Part shown: positions 32,586-41,275 of the stretch, in pieces
Layout of the letters: every line of letters begins with the position of its first letter
Numbering within the stretch: the stretch's first letter is position 1
From: Streptomyces geranii
GTDB lineage: Bacteria; Actinomycetota; Actinomycetes; Streptomycetales; Streptomycetaceae
Direction of reading: 5' to 3'
Length of the DNA stretch: 60,805 nucleotides
NCBI RefSeq assembly: GCF_002954775.1
Contig: NZ_PJME01000055.1
Location: forward strand, 1 to 60,805
The notes under the pieces: generated by a model
Told to the model about the DNA's origin: nothing
The model's input: only the letters and a program-made list of their open reading frames with translations
Databases searched by the model: none
Position numbers and translations under genes: made by a program

Positions 32586-33617
32586 CTACCGGGGAAGGGC
32601 GGCCGGGACCGGAGGGGGCGTATCGCTCCGCTCCGGTCCCGGCCCCGTCTCCGGCCTCTGTCCCTGTTCTTCTTCCCGCCCCTCTTCCCGTCCCTCTTCC
32701 TGTCCTTCTTCCTGTTCCAGCCACTCGCGGTACGCCGGTGCCTGTCGCGCCACCTCGCCGTACGCCTCCGCCAGTGCCGGATGCACCTCGTCGAGATCCG
32801 GCTCCGTACGGGCCGCCAGCAGCAGCCGTACACCCAGCGGGTCGCCGTGCAGTCGGCGTACGGCCATCTCGGGGCGGGGCAGGCAGGTCGCCTGGCAGAC
32901 GGTGACCACCTCGCCGGTCGCCACCAGGGCGGCCGTGGTGTGGTAATCGCCGTGGAGGACACGGGGGTTGAGGCCGGCGGTGCGCAGCATGCGCAGTACG
33001 GCGTCGAACTCGCCGTCGACCGTCTCGTCCACCATCCAGCGGTCGCCGGCCAGCTCGGCGAGGTGGACGACCGGTCGTACGGCGGCCGGGTGGTCGGCGG
33101 GCAGGGACACGAACTGGGGTTCCCGGTCGACGAGTACGCGAAGGCGCAGGCCGTCGGGGACGCGCAGCGGGCAGCCCTCGACCTCGTGCACGAAGGCGAC
33201 GTCCAGCTGGCCGTCGGCGACCATGCGCAGGAGCGCGTTCGCGGAGACGTCCATGCGGAGGGTGGGTTCGCGCTGGTCCTCGCGCAGCCGGCGGAGCCAG
33301 CCGGAGAGGGCCCGGCTGGCCGTGGAGCCGATGCGGAGCTGGGGTCCGTCGGCAGCGGCGGCCCGGGCCTCCGTGACCAGTGAGCGCATCTCCGTCACCA
33401 GCGGGCGGGCCCGGCTCAGGACGACCCGGCCGAGCGGGGTCGGACGGCAGCCGGAGCGGGTGCGGCTGAACAGCTCACCGCCCAGCTCGTGTTCGATCCG
33501 GCGCAACTGGGTGCTCAACGAGGGCTGCGCCACGCCCAGTTGACGGGCCGCGCGGTGCAGGCTGCCGGTGTCGGCGATGGCGCACAGTGCTCTGAGGTGC
33601 CGTATCTCTAGTTCCAT
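32586..33617 (-). CDS. LysR-family regulator (snapalysin activator type)
   Basis: A 343-residue LysR regulator. The N-terminal HTH is clear (HLRALCAIADTGSLHRAARQ LGVAQPSLS), followed by a substrate-binding domain. The C-terminus has an unusual Glu/Gly/Arg-rich tail (EGREEGREEEQGQ, encoded by a purine-biased repeat at 32660-32715). It is divergent from the snapalysin gene across 184 bp, the classic Streptomyces arrangement in which this regulator activates snpA. ATG at 33617 with GGAG at about 10 nt; longer frames upstream look non-coding. Confidence 0.92.
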   Translation of the reverse strand: MELEIRHLRALCAIADTGSLHRAARQLGVAQPSLSTQLRRIEHELGGELFSRTRSGCRPTPLGRVVLSRARPLVTEMRSLVTEARAAAADGPQLRIGSTASRALSGWLRRLREDQREPTLRMDVSANALLRMVADGQLDVAFVHEVEGCPLRVPDGLRLRVLVDREPQFVSLPADHPAAVRPVVHLAELAGDRWMVDETVDGEFDAVLRMLRTAGLNPRVLHGDYHTTAALVATGEVVTVCQATCLPRPEMAVRRLHGDPLGVRLLLAARTEPDLDEVHPALAEAYGEVARQAPAYREWLEQEEGQEEGREEGREEEQGQRPETGPGPERSDTPPPVPAALPR

Positions 33618-33694
33618 GCGGGAAGCTCCGCCTGGGACGCGCGCATGCACATGTCCATGCCATCCGACAGTACACAGCGAGCCGGTTCGAGGCA

Positions 33695-33717
33695 GGCGAT
33701 AGGGCCGCGCTATCGCC
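33695..33717. promoter_or_regulatory. LysR operator between regulator and snapalysin gene
   Basis: A perfect inverted repeat GGCGATAG-N7-CTATCGCC. It contains ATAG-N7-CTAT, which fits the T-N11-A signature of LysR regulators, centred in the divergent promoter region about 95 nt before the snpA start. Confidence 0.75.
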
Positions 33718-33801
33718 ACTTGCCATCATCACAGCCGCCGTACAGGCACCGACACTCACGATACGACCGATCGACTTCACCCCCCACTCAAGGAGTCATC
33801 G

Positions 33802-34437
33802 ATGCGGAAATCCACCTCTGGTGCCGTGGCGGCGGCGTTAGGCCTCAGCCTCGCAACTCTCGCCCTGGGTACGGCGGTTCCCGCGACCGCCAGTCCCACC
33901 GTACGGGCCTCGTACGCCGGGTCGGCCGAGGAGGCCGGCGCCAACAAGGCGTTCTTCGAGGCCGTGTTGAAGTCCGTCGCCGAGAAGCGGGCCGCGAACC
34001 CGCGTTCGGCCGCCGCCGTCACCGTCGTCTACAACGCGTCCCGCGCGCCCTCGTTCAGCGCCGAGATAGCCCGCTCCACCTCGATCTGGAACAGCTCGGT
34101 GACGAATGTGAAGCTCGCGGCGGGCAGCGCGTCCGCCGCCGACTTCACCTACCGCGAGGGCAACGACTCGCGCGGCTCCTTCGCCTCCACGGACGGGCAC
34201 GGCAGCGGCTACATCTTCATCGACTACGCGCAGAGCAGGCAGTACGACCCGACCCGTATCACCGCCCACGAGACGGGCCATGTCCTCGGGCTGCCCGACC
34301 ACTACTCCGGCCCGTGCAGCGAGCTGATGTCGGGCGGCGGTCCTGGCACCTCCTGCACCAACGCCGTTCCGAACGCGGCCGAACGCGCCCGTGTGAACCA
34401 GCTCTGGATCAACGGACTGGCTGCCGCGGCGCGGTAG
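33802..34437 (+). CDS. snpA: Snapalysin (M7 extracellular zinc metalloprotease)
   Basis: A 211-residue small secreted neutral protease. Signal peptide about residues 1-30 (cleavage near PATA), a short pro-region, then the mature M7 enzyme with zinc motif HETGHVLGLPD (His156, Glu157, His160, Asp166) and the Met-turn ELMSGG. Codon 13 (33838-33840) is TTA, the rare leucine codon read only by the bldA tRNA in Streptomyces, so translation should be tied to development. AAGGAG lies about 10 nt upstream of the ATG. A LysR regulator is divergent. Members of the family cleave milk proteins, preferring aromatic P1' residues. Confidence 0.95.
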   Translation: MRKSTSGAVAAALGLSLATLALGTAVPATASPTVRASYAGSAEEAGANKAFFEAVLKSVAEKRAANPRSAAAVTVVYNASRAPSFSAEIARSTSIWNSSVTNVKLAAGSASAADFTYREGNDSRGSFASTDGHGSGYIFIDYAQSRQYDPTRITAHETGHVLGLPDHYSGPCSELMSGGGPGTSCTNAVPNAAERARVNQLWINGLAAAAR

Positions 34438-36515
34438 CACCACGGTCGTACGTCCCGGCGTAGCACCCAGGTGCTACCCGGCCCCAGTAGAGCCCCCACC
34501 CCCCACCGGCGCGGGCCGTCCCTCTGCACCAGGGAGGGCCCCCCCCCCCCGACCCCGGGCGGGGGGGGGGGGGGGATCGCGCGGGCCGCCGCCACCTCCT
34601 GGCGCAGCGGCTCCAGCACGCTGTCCGCCGGTCCGCCGAGGTCCGTACGCACCGCGTACAGCGTCTCCACCCGGCGCAGTCCGTCCGACAACTCCCGCAA
34701 CTGGAAGGCGACTTGGGCGATCTCGGCCGCCGAGGGCGGCTGCGCGCCCTGTTTGACGTGGACGCGGGCCGCGGTCGTCGCGTCGACGATGCGTTCCACC
34801 GCGACGACCAGGGGCCACCAGGCCGCCGCCCGCCGTCCGGTGGGCGGCGGTTCGGTCAGGGCGCGCTGGAACTCCGTACGCACGACGGAGAGATCGCGGT
34901 ACAGACGCCTTCGCATACGGGCCCGGGTCGCGCCCTCGGTGCCGTCGCGGAACGCCGATTCGACGTACCGGGCCGTGTCCGCGACCGCGTTGGCGAGGCG
35001 GTCGCCGACGCGGGTGTGCCAGCTCTCCGGCCAGAGGAGGTAGCCCGCGACGAGCGCGATGCCGCAGCCCATCAGGGAGTCGAGGAGCCGGGGCAGCAGC
35101 AGGGCGGTGCCCTGGTGGTTGAGGACGTCGGAGAGCAGGAGGATCACCGGGGTGATGGCGGCCGTCTGGTAGCCGTAGCCGCGCGGGGTGAACGCCGGGA
35201 TCAGCGGGGCGAGCAGCAGGATCACCGGTACGTCCCACCAGCCGCGCGGGACCTGGACCAGTACCGCCGCCGCTACCACCAGGCCCGCGACCGTGCCCAG
35301 GGCGCGCAGCAGGGCCCGGGAGAAGACGGAGCCGAAGTCGGGCTTCAGGACGAAGGTGATGGTCAGCGCGACCCAGTAGGAGCGCGGCACCGGCACGGTC
35401 GAGACGAGTACCTGCGCGAGGCCGATGCAGAGGGCGAGGCGGACGCCGTAGCGCCAGGAGTCGCCGGACAGGACGACGTCCCGGGCGGCGCGCAGGGCCC
35501 GTACGCGCAGGGCGGCGGGGCGGCCGAGGCGGTCGTCGTCGGCGGCGGAGGTGCGCAGGTCGGGGGAGCGGCTGCCGACGACGTCGGCGGTGTGGCGCAG
35601 CGCCTGTTCGACGGCGCGGGTGGTGTGGTCGGTGGGTGCGGGGACGGTCAGCCCGATCGGGCCGCCGTAGCCGGTGCCGACGGCGTCGGCGAGGTGGCGG
35701 ACCGCCTGCGGGACCTCGGGCGGCAGCGGACGGCCGGCCTGGTGGGCGGCGGGGGCGGCCTCGACGACGGGGGTGATGGCGTTCAACTGGGCGAGCAGCC
35801 GCACGAGTTCGGGGCTGCGGCCGTGATGGCGGGCCCGCCGGGCGAGGACGAGGTCGTACGACTGGTTGAGGGACTGGGTGACGGCGTACCGGGCGTCCTC
35901 GTAGCCGTCGGTGGCGCAGGCGGCGAGCAGGTCGGCGACCGTGCGGTAGGTCTGCGCGACCGCCGCCCGCTCCGGCACCCCCGAGCGCAGCGGCCAGGCG
36001 AGCAGGGCCAACGCCAACACCAGGAGCCCGCCGCCGGACATGAGTACCGGCGCGAGCCACCATTCCCCCGGCAGCGGCAGGCCGGCCCCGATCACGGAGT
36101 TGAGGAGCAGCAGCAGTCCGGACACGGAGGCCACGGCGCCGATCGTCGAGATCATCCCGGAGACGAGGGCGACGCCGGTCACGACGGCGACGGCGGTCCA
36201 GCCCTGGCCGTACACCAGCGAGCCGAGCGTGACGCCGAGGGCGCCGAAGAGCTGCGGGATCGCGATGTTGAGGATGCGCATCCGGTACGCGTCGGCGGTG
36301 TCGCCGATGACGCCGGAGAGGGCGCCCATGGAGGCGAGGGCGCCGTACGCGGGCCTGCCGCAGGCGAGGCCGACGGCGAGGGGCAGCGCCATGGCGATGG
36401 CGGCGCGGGCCACGGCCGGGCGGTTGACGGGCGGGGCCGGCTGGGGCCGGAGGTTCCGCACCAGCCAGTCGGGAGGGGTGAGGCCGACGGGGAACTCGCG
36501 GGGCATGGCCCCCAT
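34302..36515 (-). CDS. FUSC-family membrane protein (probable C-terminal frameshift at homopolymers)
   Basis: About 737 residues as read: two blocks of about six membrane helices (first AIAMALPLAVGLACG to LLVLALALLAWPL; second YGVRLALCIGLAQVLVS to MGCGIALVAGYLLW), each followed by a cytoplasmic helical region. This is the fusaric-acid-resistance / aromatic acid exporter architecture. As sequenced the frame crosses C12 (34539-34550) and G15 (34561-34575) runs and ends antisense inside snpA, which is unlikely. With a one-base change it would end at 34474 (GGSTGAG stop), clear of snpA. Start ATG 36515 or 36506. It is third in an operon with two genes 22 nt apart each. Confidence 0.82.
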   Translation of the reverse strand: MGAMPREFPVGLTPPDWLVRNLRPQPAPPVNRPAVARAAIAMALPLAVGLACGRPAYGALASMGALSGVIGDTADAYRMRILNIAIPQLFGALGVTLGSLVYGQGWTAVAVVTGVALVSGMISTIGAVASVSGLLLLLNSVIGAGLPLPGEWWLAPVLMSGGGLLVLALALLAWPLRSGVPERAAVAQTYRTVADLLAACATDGYEDARYAVTQSLNQSYDLVLARRARHHGRSPELVRLLAQLNAITPVVEAAPAAHQAGRPLPPEVPQAVRHLADAVGTGYGGPIGLTVPAPTDHTTRAVEQALRHTADVVGSRSPDLRTSAADDDRLGRPAALRVRALRAARDVVLSGDSWRYGVRLALCIGLAQVLVSTVPVPRSYWVALTITFVLKPDFGSVFSRALLRALGTVAGLVVAAAVLVQVPRGWWDVPVILLLAPLIPAFTPRGYGYQTAAITPVILLLSDVLNHQGTALLLPRLLDSLMGCGIALVAGYLLWPESWHTRVGDRLANAVADTARYVESAFRDGTEGATRARMRRRLYRDLSVVRTEFQRALTEPPPTGRRAAAWWPLVVAVERIVDATTAARVHVKQGAQPPSAAEIAQVAFQLRELSDGLRRVETLYAVRTDLGGPADSVLEPLRQEVAAARAIPPPPPPGVGGGGPSLVQRDGPRRWGVGALLGPGSTWVLRRDVRPWCYRAAAASPLIQSWFTRARSAAFGTALVQEVPGPPPDISSLHGPE
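34539..34575. repeat. Adjacent C12 and G15 homopolymer tracts
   Basis: A run of 12 C and a run of 15 G separated by a 10-nt spacer can fold back on each other. They are prone to length error and lie at the point where the FUSC frame seems to shift. Confidence 0.85.
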
Positions 36516-36537
36516 TATCGTCGCGGGCGGTGAACCG

Positions 36538-36969
36538 CTAGCGGGGCGCGGTGTCCGTGCGGTCGCCGGTGACCAGGGACCAGATCACGAAGACGCCGAT
36601 CGCGATGGAGATGACGGACCAGACGGGGGCGTACGGCAGGAACATGAAGTACTCGACGAGGTAGAGGGCGGTCAGCGCGACGCCCACTCCGCGTGCCCAG
36701 GCCATGCCCTGGAGGACGCCCCAGCCCGCGAACGCGATCAGCACGCCCATCACGAGGTGGATGACGCCCCAGGTGGTGAGGCTGAACTCGTACATGTAGT
36801 TGCCGATGCGCTGGTAGACGTCGTCCGTGGCGATTCCGGCGATGCCGTTGAGGATGCCGAGAATGCCGCTGACCATCATCAGTACACCGGCGAAGACGAC
36901 GCCTCCGGCGGCCCAGGGGGAGGGGGCCGGGGACGGGCGGTGCGAGGGGGTGGCGGCGTGCTGGGTCAT
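36538..36969 (-). CDS. DUF7144-like membrane protein
   Basis: A 143-residue protein with a disordered Pro/Ser N-terminus and four predicted membrane helices (VVFAGVLMMVSGILGILNGIAG; FSLTTWGVIHLVMGVLIAFAG; GVGVALTALYLVEYFMFL; WSVISIAIGVFVIWSLV). It matches a widespread uncharacterised Streptomyces family. ATG at 36969 follows AGGAGGCACCC. It is second gene of a hydrolase-membrane protein-FUSC operon with 22-nt gaps. Confidence 0.85.
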   Translation of the reverse strand: MTQHAATPSHRPSPAPSPWAAGGVVFAGVLMMVSGILGILNGIAGIATDDVYQRIGNYMYEFSLTTWGVIHLVMGVLIAFAGWGVLQGMAWARGVGVALTALYLVEYFMFLPYAPVWSVISIAIGVFVIWSLVTGDRTDTAPR

Positions 36970-36991
36970 GGGTGCCTCCTCGGGAGGGCGG

Positions 36992-37810
36992 TCACTCACC
37001 ACCTTCGTCGTGTGAGCGGCGGGCCGCATCCCGAGAGGTGTCGATCCGCGTCGCCAGAAAGCCGGACAGGGCCCTGTTGAACTCCGTCGGGCGCTCCAGG
37101 TTCGGCATGTGGGCCGAGCGCTCGATCACGTGGAGCGTGGAGTCGGGGAGCGCCGTGTGCATGGCCTCGGCGTCGGAGACCGGGGTGTAGGTGTCGTCGG
37201 CGCCCACGATCACCAGGGCGGGGACGGTGAGGCGGGTCAGCAGGGGGCGGTAGTCGGGGCGCAGGGCCCGGCCGCGGAGGGCCGCCGCCGCGCCCCGGGG
37301 GTCCGTCGCCGTCATCATGCGGTGGACGTGGGCCTTGACCCGCTCGTCCGCGTACGGCGCCACCATCCTGCCCAGCACCTCGTCGGCGTACCCGCCCATG
37401 CCCTCGGCGAGCAGCCGGTCCGCCGTCGCGTTGCGGGCCAGCCGGCCCTCCGGGGTCTCGGGGGCGGGGAAGGTGTCGGCGAGGACGACGCCCCGGATCC
37501 GCTCCGGGAAGCGGTCGCAGCACTCCATGACGATCTGGCCGCCCATCGACAGCCCGCCCAGCACGCACGACTCCACCTCCGACCTGTCCAGCAACTCCTC
37601 GATGTCCCGCGCGAATCGCGAGAGCGGGGTGACGGTGTCGGGGGTGAGGGGGGAGGTGTCGTAGCCGCGTAGGTCGGGGGCGAGTACGCGGCGGGTGGCG
37701 GCGAACTCCTCGATCTGCGGGTCCCACATCGTGCGGTCGAAGGGATGGCCGTGGACGAGAACAAGTGGAACAAGTGGGATAAGGGAGTCAAGGGGGGCAA
37801 GGGAGGGCAT
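36992..37810 (-). CDS. Alpha/beta hydrolase
   Basis: A 272-residue alpha/beta-fold hydrolase. Seen: oxyanion HGHPFDRTMWD, nucleophile elbow GLSMGGQ (Ser), acid GADDTYTPV (Asp) and catalytic His in ERSAHMPNLE. The sequence around VLGGLSMGGQIVMECCDRFPERI resembles 3-oxoadipate enol-lactonase-type hydrolases, but the substrate cannot be named. ATG at 37810 was chosen after inspecting the non-coding-like upstream extension. It heads a three-gene operon and is divergent from a MocR-type regulator. Confidence 0.9.
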   Translation of the reverse strand: MPSLAPLDSLIPLVPLVLVHGHPFDRTMWDPQIEEFAATRRVLAPDLRGYDTSPLTPDTVTPLSRFARDIEELLDRSEVESCVLGGLSMGGQIVMECCDRFPERIRGVVLADTFPAPETPEGRLARNATADRLLAEGMGGYADEVLGRMVAPYADERVKAHVHRMMTATDPRGAAAALRGRALRPDYRPLLTRLTVPALVIVGADDTYTPVSDAEAMHTALPDSTLHVIERSAHMPNLERPTEFNRALSGFLATRIDTSRDAARRSHDEGGE

Positions 37811-37837
37811 GTGGACGACCCTAGATCGGGGCGACTC

Positions 37838-37871
37838 CTCGGTGCAATAAGATCTTTGCTCTCGGTGCAAT
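37838..37871. promoter_or_regulatory. Direct repeats between hydrolase and MocR-type regulator
   Basis: CTCGGTGCAAT occurs twice (37838-37848 and 37861-37871), 23 bp start to start, in the 107-bp divergent region. Direct repeats about two helical turns apart are typical operators of MocR/PdxR regulators. Confidence 0.7.
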
Positions 37872-37917
37872 CCGGCCGGGACTGCAACTCGCTTCAGTAC
37901 GGGGGTACTTGAACTTG

Positions 37918-39276
37918 ATGGACGACTACCGGCGTCTCGCCGACCGGATAGCCGACGACATCGCCACCGGACGCCTCCGGCCCGGTGAACGCCTGCCCCC
38001 GCAGCGGGTGTTCGCGCGGCGGCGCGGGATCGCCGGGTCGACGGCCGGTCGGGTGTACGCCGAACTCGTGCGGCGCGGACTGGTGGTCGGCGAGGTCGGC
38101 CGCGGCACGTTCGTACGGGCCGCGCCCGCCGCGCCGACCGGGCGGGCGCTCGCCGAGCCGGTCGCCGGGAGCGGCGGTGCCCCGGCCGCCAGGGTGAATC
38201 TGGAGCTGAACTACCCTTCCGCGCCCGGCCAGTCGGAGCTGCTGGCCCCGGCGCTCGCGCCCCTGCTGCGGCCCGACGTGCTGACGGAGGCGCTGCGCCC
38301 GGCGCCCGCCGACGGCACCCCCGAGGCCCGCGCGGCCGTCGCCGCACTGCTCGCCACCCCGGGCTGGCGCCCCGACCCCGACGGCGTCCTGTTCGCGGGC
38401 AACGCCCGGCAGGCGATCGCCGCCGCCCTCGCCTCGCTGGTCCGGCCCGGCGGCCGGGTGGGCGTCGAGGCGCTGACGTATCCGCTGGTCAAGGAGATCG
38501 CCGCCCGGCTCGGCATCGTCCTCGTCCCGCTGGCCATGGACCGGGACGGCCTGCGCCCGGATGCCCTCGCCGACGCCCACCGGTCGGCTCCCCTCTCCGC
38601 GCTGTACGTCCAGCCGACGCTGCACAACCCGACCTCGGTGACCATGGGGGACGGTAGGAAGCGTGAACTCGCGGGGGTGGTGCGGGAGTTGGGCGTGCCG
38701 GTGGTGGAGGACCGGATCTGGTCCTTCCTCGCGGCGGACGGCGACCCCCTCGCCGTCCACCTCCCCGAACTCGCCCATGTCGTCGACGGGTTGTCCAAGC
38801 GGGTCGCGCCCGGGCTCACCGTCGGCTTCCTCGTCGTACCGCCGGACCGGACGGAAGCCGTGGCGGCGGCCGTGCGGTCCGGCGGGTGGAGTGCGGGGCG
38901 GTTCGCGCTGGAGGCCGGGGTGCGGTGGGCCGAGGACGGGACCGTGGCGCGGCTGGTGGCCGCCAAGCGGGCCGAGGCGGCGCGTCGACAGCGGCTGCTG
39001 GCAAAGGAGTTGGCGGCGGCCGGGGGCGTCGTACGGTCCGATCCGTACGCCTACTACGCCTGGTGGGAGCTGCCCGCGTCCTGGCGGGCGGACACCTTCA
39101 CGGCCGCCGCCGCGGCGCACGGGATCGCCGTCACACCGGGGGACGCCTTCGCGGTCGGGGCGCGGCGGGCGCCGGACGCGGTCAGACTCGGGCTCGCGTC
39201 GGCTCCGGAACCGGAACTGGAGCGGGCACTGCGGACGCTCGCCGCAGTCGCCCGGCGCGGCCGTACCGGTCGGTGA
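37918..39276 (+). CDS. MocR/PdxR-type regulator (GntR HTH + aminotransferase domain)
   Basis: A 452-residue regulator. Residues 1-70 form a GntR winged helix (DYRRLADRIADDIATGRLRP; QRVFARRRGIAGSTAGRVYA). The remainder is a class I aminotransferase fold with the PLP lysine expected in VVDGLSKRVAPGLTVGF. These regulators sense pyridoxal phosphate or amino acids. ATG at 37918 was chosen; TTG at 37909 is an in-frame alternative. Its likely operator is the direct-repeat pair shared with the divergent hydrolase operon. Its 3' end overlaps the convergent membrane-protein gene by 95 nt. Confidence 0.92.
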   Translation: MDDYRRLADRIADDIATGRLRPGERLPPQRVFARRRGIAGSTAGRVYAELVRRGLVVGEVGRGTFVRAAPAAPTGRALAEPVAGSGGAPAARVNLELNYPSAPGQSELLAPALAPLLRPDVLTEALRPAPADGTPEARAAVAALLATPGWRPDPDGVLFAGNARQAIAAALASLVRPGGRVGVEALTYPLVKEIAARLGIVLVPLAMDRDGLRPDALADAHRSAPLSALYVQPTLHNPTSVTMGDGRKRELAGVVRELGVPVVEDRIWSFLAADGDPLAVHLPELAHVVDGLSKRVAPGLTVGFLVVPPDRTEAVAAAVRSGGWSAGRFALEAGVRWAEDGTVARLVAAKRAEAARRQRLLAKELAAAGGVVRSDPYAYYAWWELPASWRADTFTAAAAAHGIAVTPGDAFAVGARRAPDAVRLGLASAPEPELERALRTLAAVARRGRTGR

Positions 39277-40159
39277 GCCACATGCCGACCGCGACGACGA
39301 GACCGAGGGCGAGCAGCAGCCAGGAGACCGTGCGCAGGGTCGCGGTCAGGGCGTCGTAGACCGCGCCGGCGGCGGGTGCGGAGATGCCCGGCGGCAGGTC
39401 GGCGAGGGTCAGATGGCGGACGATCGCCAGCGCGACCCCGAGCAGCGCCCCGCCGAGCGCCGTGCCGAGCGCGGTCGCCGTGATCGCCCGGCGGCGCCGG
39501 ACGGCGAGCGCGATACCCGTGACGGCGAGCACGCCGGCCGTCACCGGAAGCCAGAAACCGGCGACTTCGAGCACGCGAAAACCCTTCCGGAGCGGTACGA
39601 GATCCTGCGCGGGCAGCACCGCGACCTCGGTGTGCGCGACCGGGATGTGGCTGGCCAACGGCACGTGGTCGTCGGTGAGTTGGCGCTTGACCTGGGCGGT
39701 CACCGGGGCCAGGTCGATGGTGACGGCGCCCTCGCCGCCGTAGCGGCCGTACGGCGGCTGGGGTGTGCCGGGGCCGTCGCCGCGCAGGGCGTGCAGGACG
39801 GCCTCGTGGGTGGCGCGGTTCGCGGTGTCCCAGGCCGAGCGGAAGGCCTGGGTGCGGGTGAAGGAGTGCACCGCGTCCTGCACGAAGTGGTTCGCGCCGC
39901 TCTCGAAGGGGCTGCCCTCCAGGGCACTGCCCTCGAAGGGGCCGACGTCGATGGCGTGCACGATCCCGGCGCCGATGTTGTCCGCGATGGCCTCCTGGAC
40001 GGCCGGGTTCTCGGCGAGCGGCGCCATCGCGGTGACGTACCGGCCGGTGTCGGCGAGCCCGTACGCGGCCCACGCCGAGAGCGCGCCGAAGGGCAGCAGC
40101 AGGCACGCGAGGGCGGTGAGCGCGGCCGACAAGGCGCTCCGGAGACGGTGGTGAGGCAC
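39182..40159 (-). CDS. Membrane protein of unknown family with large extracytoplasmic loop
   Basis: About 325 residues: one N-terminal membrane helix (LTALACLLLPFGALSAWAAYG), an extracytoplasmic region of about 150 residues with DTGRYVTAMAPLAENPAVQEAIADN and QVKRQLTDDHVPLA, then three or four C-terminal helices. I recognise this layout from uncharacterised actinobacterial membrane proteins but cannot name a function. Start is uncertain: GTG at 40159, or TTG at 40171. The last 31 codons overlap the 3' end of the MocR-type gene tail to tail. Confidence 0.72.
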   Translation of the reverse strand: MPHHRLRSALSAALTALACLLLPFGALSAWAAYGLADTGRYVTAMAPLAENPAVQEAIADNIGAGIVHAIDVGPFEGSALEGSPFESGANHFVQDAVHSFTRTQAFRSAWDTANRATHEAVLHALRGDGPGTPQPPYGRYGGEGAVTIDLAPVTAQVKRQLTDDHVPLASHIPVAHTEVAVLPAQDLVPLRKGFRVLEVAGFWLPVTAGVLAVTGIALAVRRRRAITATALGTALGGALLGVALAIVRHLTLADLPPGISAPAAGAVYDALTATLRTVSWLLLALGLVVAVGMWLTDRYGRAGRLRRASAVPAPVPVPEPTRARV

Positions 40160-40320
40160 TCCCCCAGGCAAGGGCCCGGGGGCGGGAAACGCGAGCGGGT
40201 TGACTGCATATGGGCGTGCGGGACAAGCCTCCCCGGGGAGGCTCCGGTGGAGCGTTCACCCGAACGGGTGTTTCCTGGTTTGGCGGGTGTTTTCTGGCTC
40301 GGGGGAGAAGGAGGCCGAAC

Positions 40321-40764
40321 ATGCGCACCATCCCGGCCCTGCTCACGGGCGGAGTCCTGGCGGCGTCGGCAACGCTTCTGCCGGTCGGCACGGCGACCGC
40401 GGCCACGACCGGCCACGGCGGCCATGACGGTCACGGCGGCCACGACGGCTCCCGGATCCGGGCGACCGTCGTCTCCGTCGGCGAGCTGAACCTCCGGCAG
40501 CAGCCCACCACCGACTCACGCGTCGTCGCCCGGCTGGCACCCGGCAGTCAGGGCCATGTCGAGTGCGCGGTCGTCGGCCAGACCGTGCGCGGCAACCCGT
40601 ACTGGTACTGGCTGCCCGGCGTGAACGGCTGGGCCAGCGCCGTCTTCGTCGACACCGGCGGCCGGTCGGTGCCCGGCTGCACCGACCCGTGCCCGCAGTG
40701 GAAGGACCACGGCGGGTGGGACAGCCACGGTGACTGGGGCGACCGGGGTCACCGGACCCGGTGA
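40321..40764 (+). CDS. Small secreted SH3-domain protein
   Basis: A 147-residue exported protein. Signal peptide about 1-28 (GGVLAASATLLPVGTATAA), then a His/Gly/Asp stretch (GHGGHDGHGGHDG) that could bind metal, a bacterial SH3 domain (VGELNLRQQPTTDSRVVARL; GVNGWASAVFVD) with two nearby Cys pairs, and a His/Asp-rich tail. Such proteins often bind peptidoglycan. Strong GGAGAAGGAGG site before ATG. It overlaps the convergent membrane gene by 16 nt. Confidence 0.85.
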   Translation: MRTIPALLTGGVLAASATLLPVGTATAATTGHGGHDGHGGHDGSRIRATVVSVGELNLRQQPTTDSRVVARLAPGSQGHVECAVVGQTVRGNPYWYWLPGVNGWASAVFVDTGGRSVPGCTDPCPQWKDHGGWDSHGDWGDRGHRTR

Positions 40765-41174
40765 CCCGCCGCGTCCTCGCGCGTGTAGTAGCGGTAGAAC
40801 AGCACCGCCGTGACCGCCGCCGCGACGGCGAGCGAGTTCCCGCACGACCGCAGCACGCTCGCCCCGGTCTGGCTGTACAGGAACCCGAACGCGATTCCGG
40901 CGAACGCGCCCCACGCCACCGCGTGCACCTCGCGCCGCAGCCTCGGCGCCACCGTCCGCACGGCGAACAGCACGAGCATGAACGCGAGCGCGCTGACGAA
41001 GCCGAAGAGGACGTTCCAGCCGGTGATGGGACCGCCGTCGCGCCGGTTGGCCGCGGCCCAGAAGCCGTAGACCAGCCCGAGCGCGACGGGCAGTCCCCGG
41101 GCCACGGCCAGGTGGGCACGGGCACTGAAGATGTCGGGAAGGGCAGTACCGCTACCGGGTGTCACGTGAGCCAT
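40749..41174 (-). CDS. Small membrane protein, unknown family
   Basis: A 141-residue protein with four predicted helices (LAVARGLPVALGLVYGFWA; NVLFGFVSALAFMLVLFAV; AVAWGAFAGIAFGFLY; NSLAVAAAVTAVLFYRYY). No family recognised. ATG at 41174 has GGAG about 8 nt upstream. It overlaps the SH3-protein gene tail to tail. Confidence 0.8.
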   Translation of the reverse strand: MAHVTPGSGTALPDIFSARAHLAVARGLPVALGLVYGFWAAANRRDGGPITGWNVLFGFVSALAFMLVLFAVRTVAPRLRREVHAVAWGAFAGIAFGFLYSQTGASVLRSCGNSLAVAAAVTAVLFYRYYTREDAAGHRVR

Positions 41175-41275
41175 GAGAGTGCTCCTCTCTCTCCTCGCCC
41201 CCGCCCTCCAGAGCACACCTGTGAAAGGCCGCTGGCAAGTCGACAGCGGGGTTCGGCCGTGATTTTCTGAGTCCC

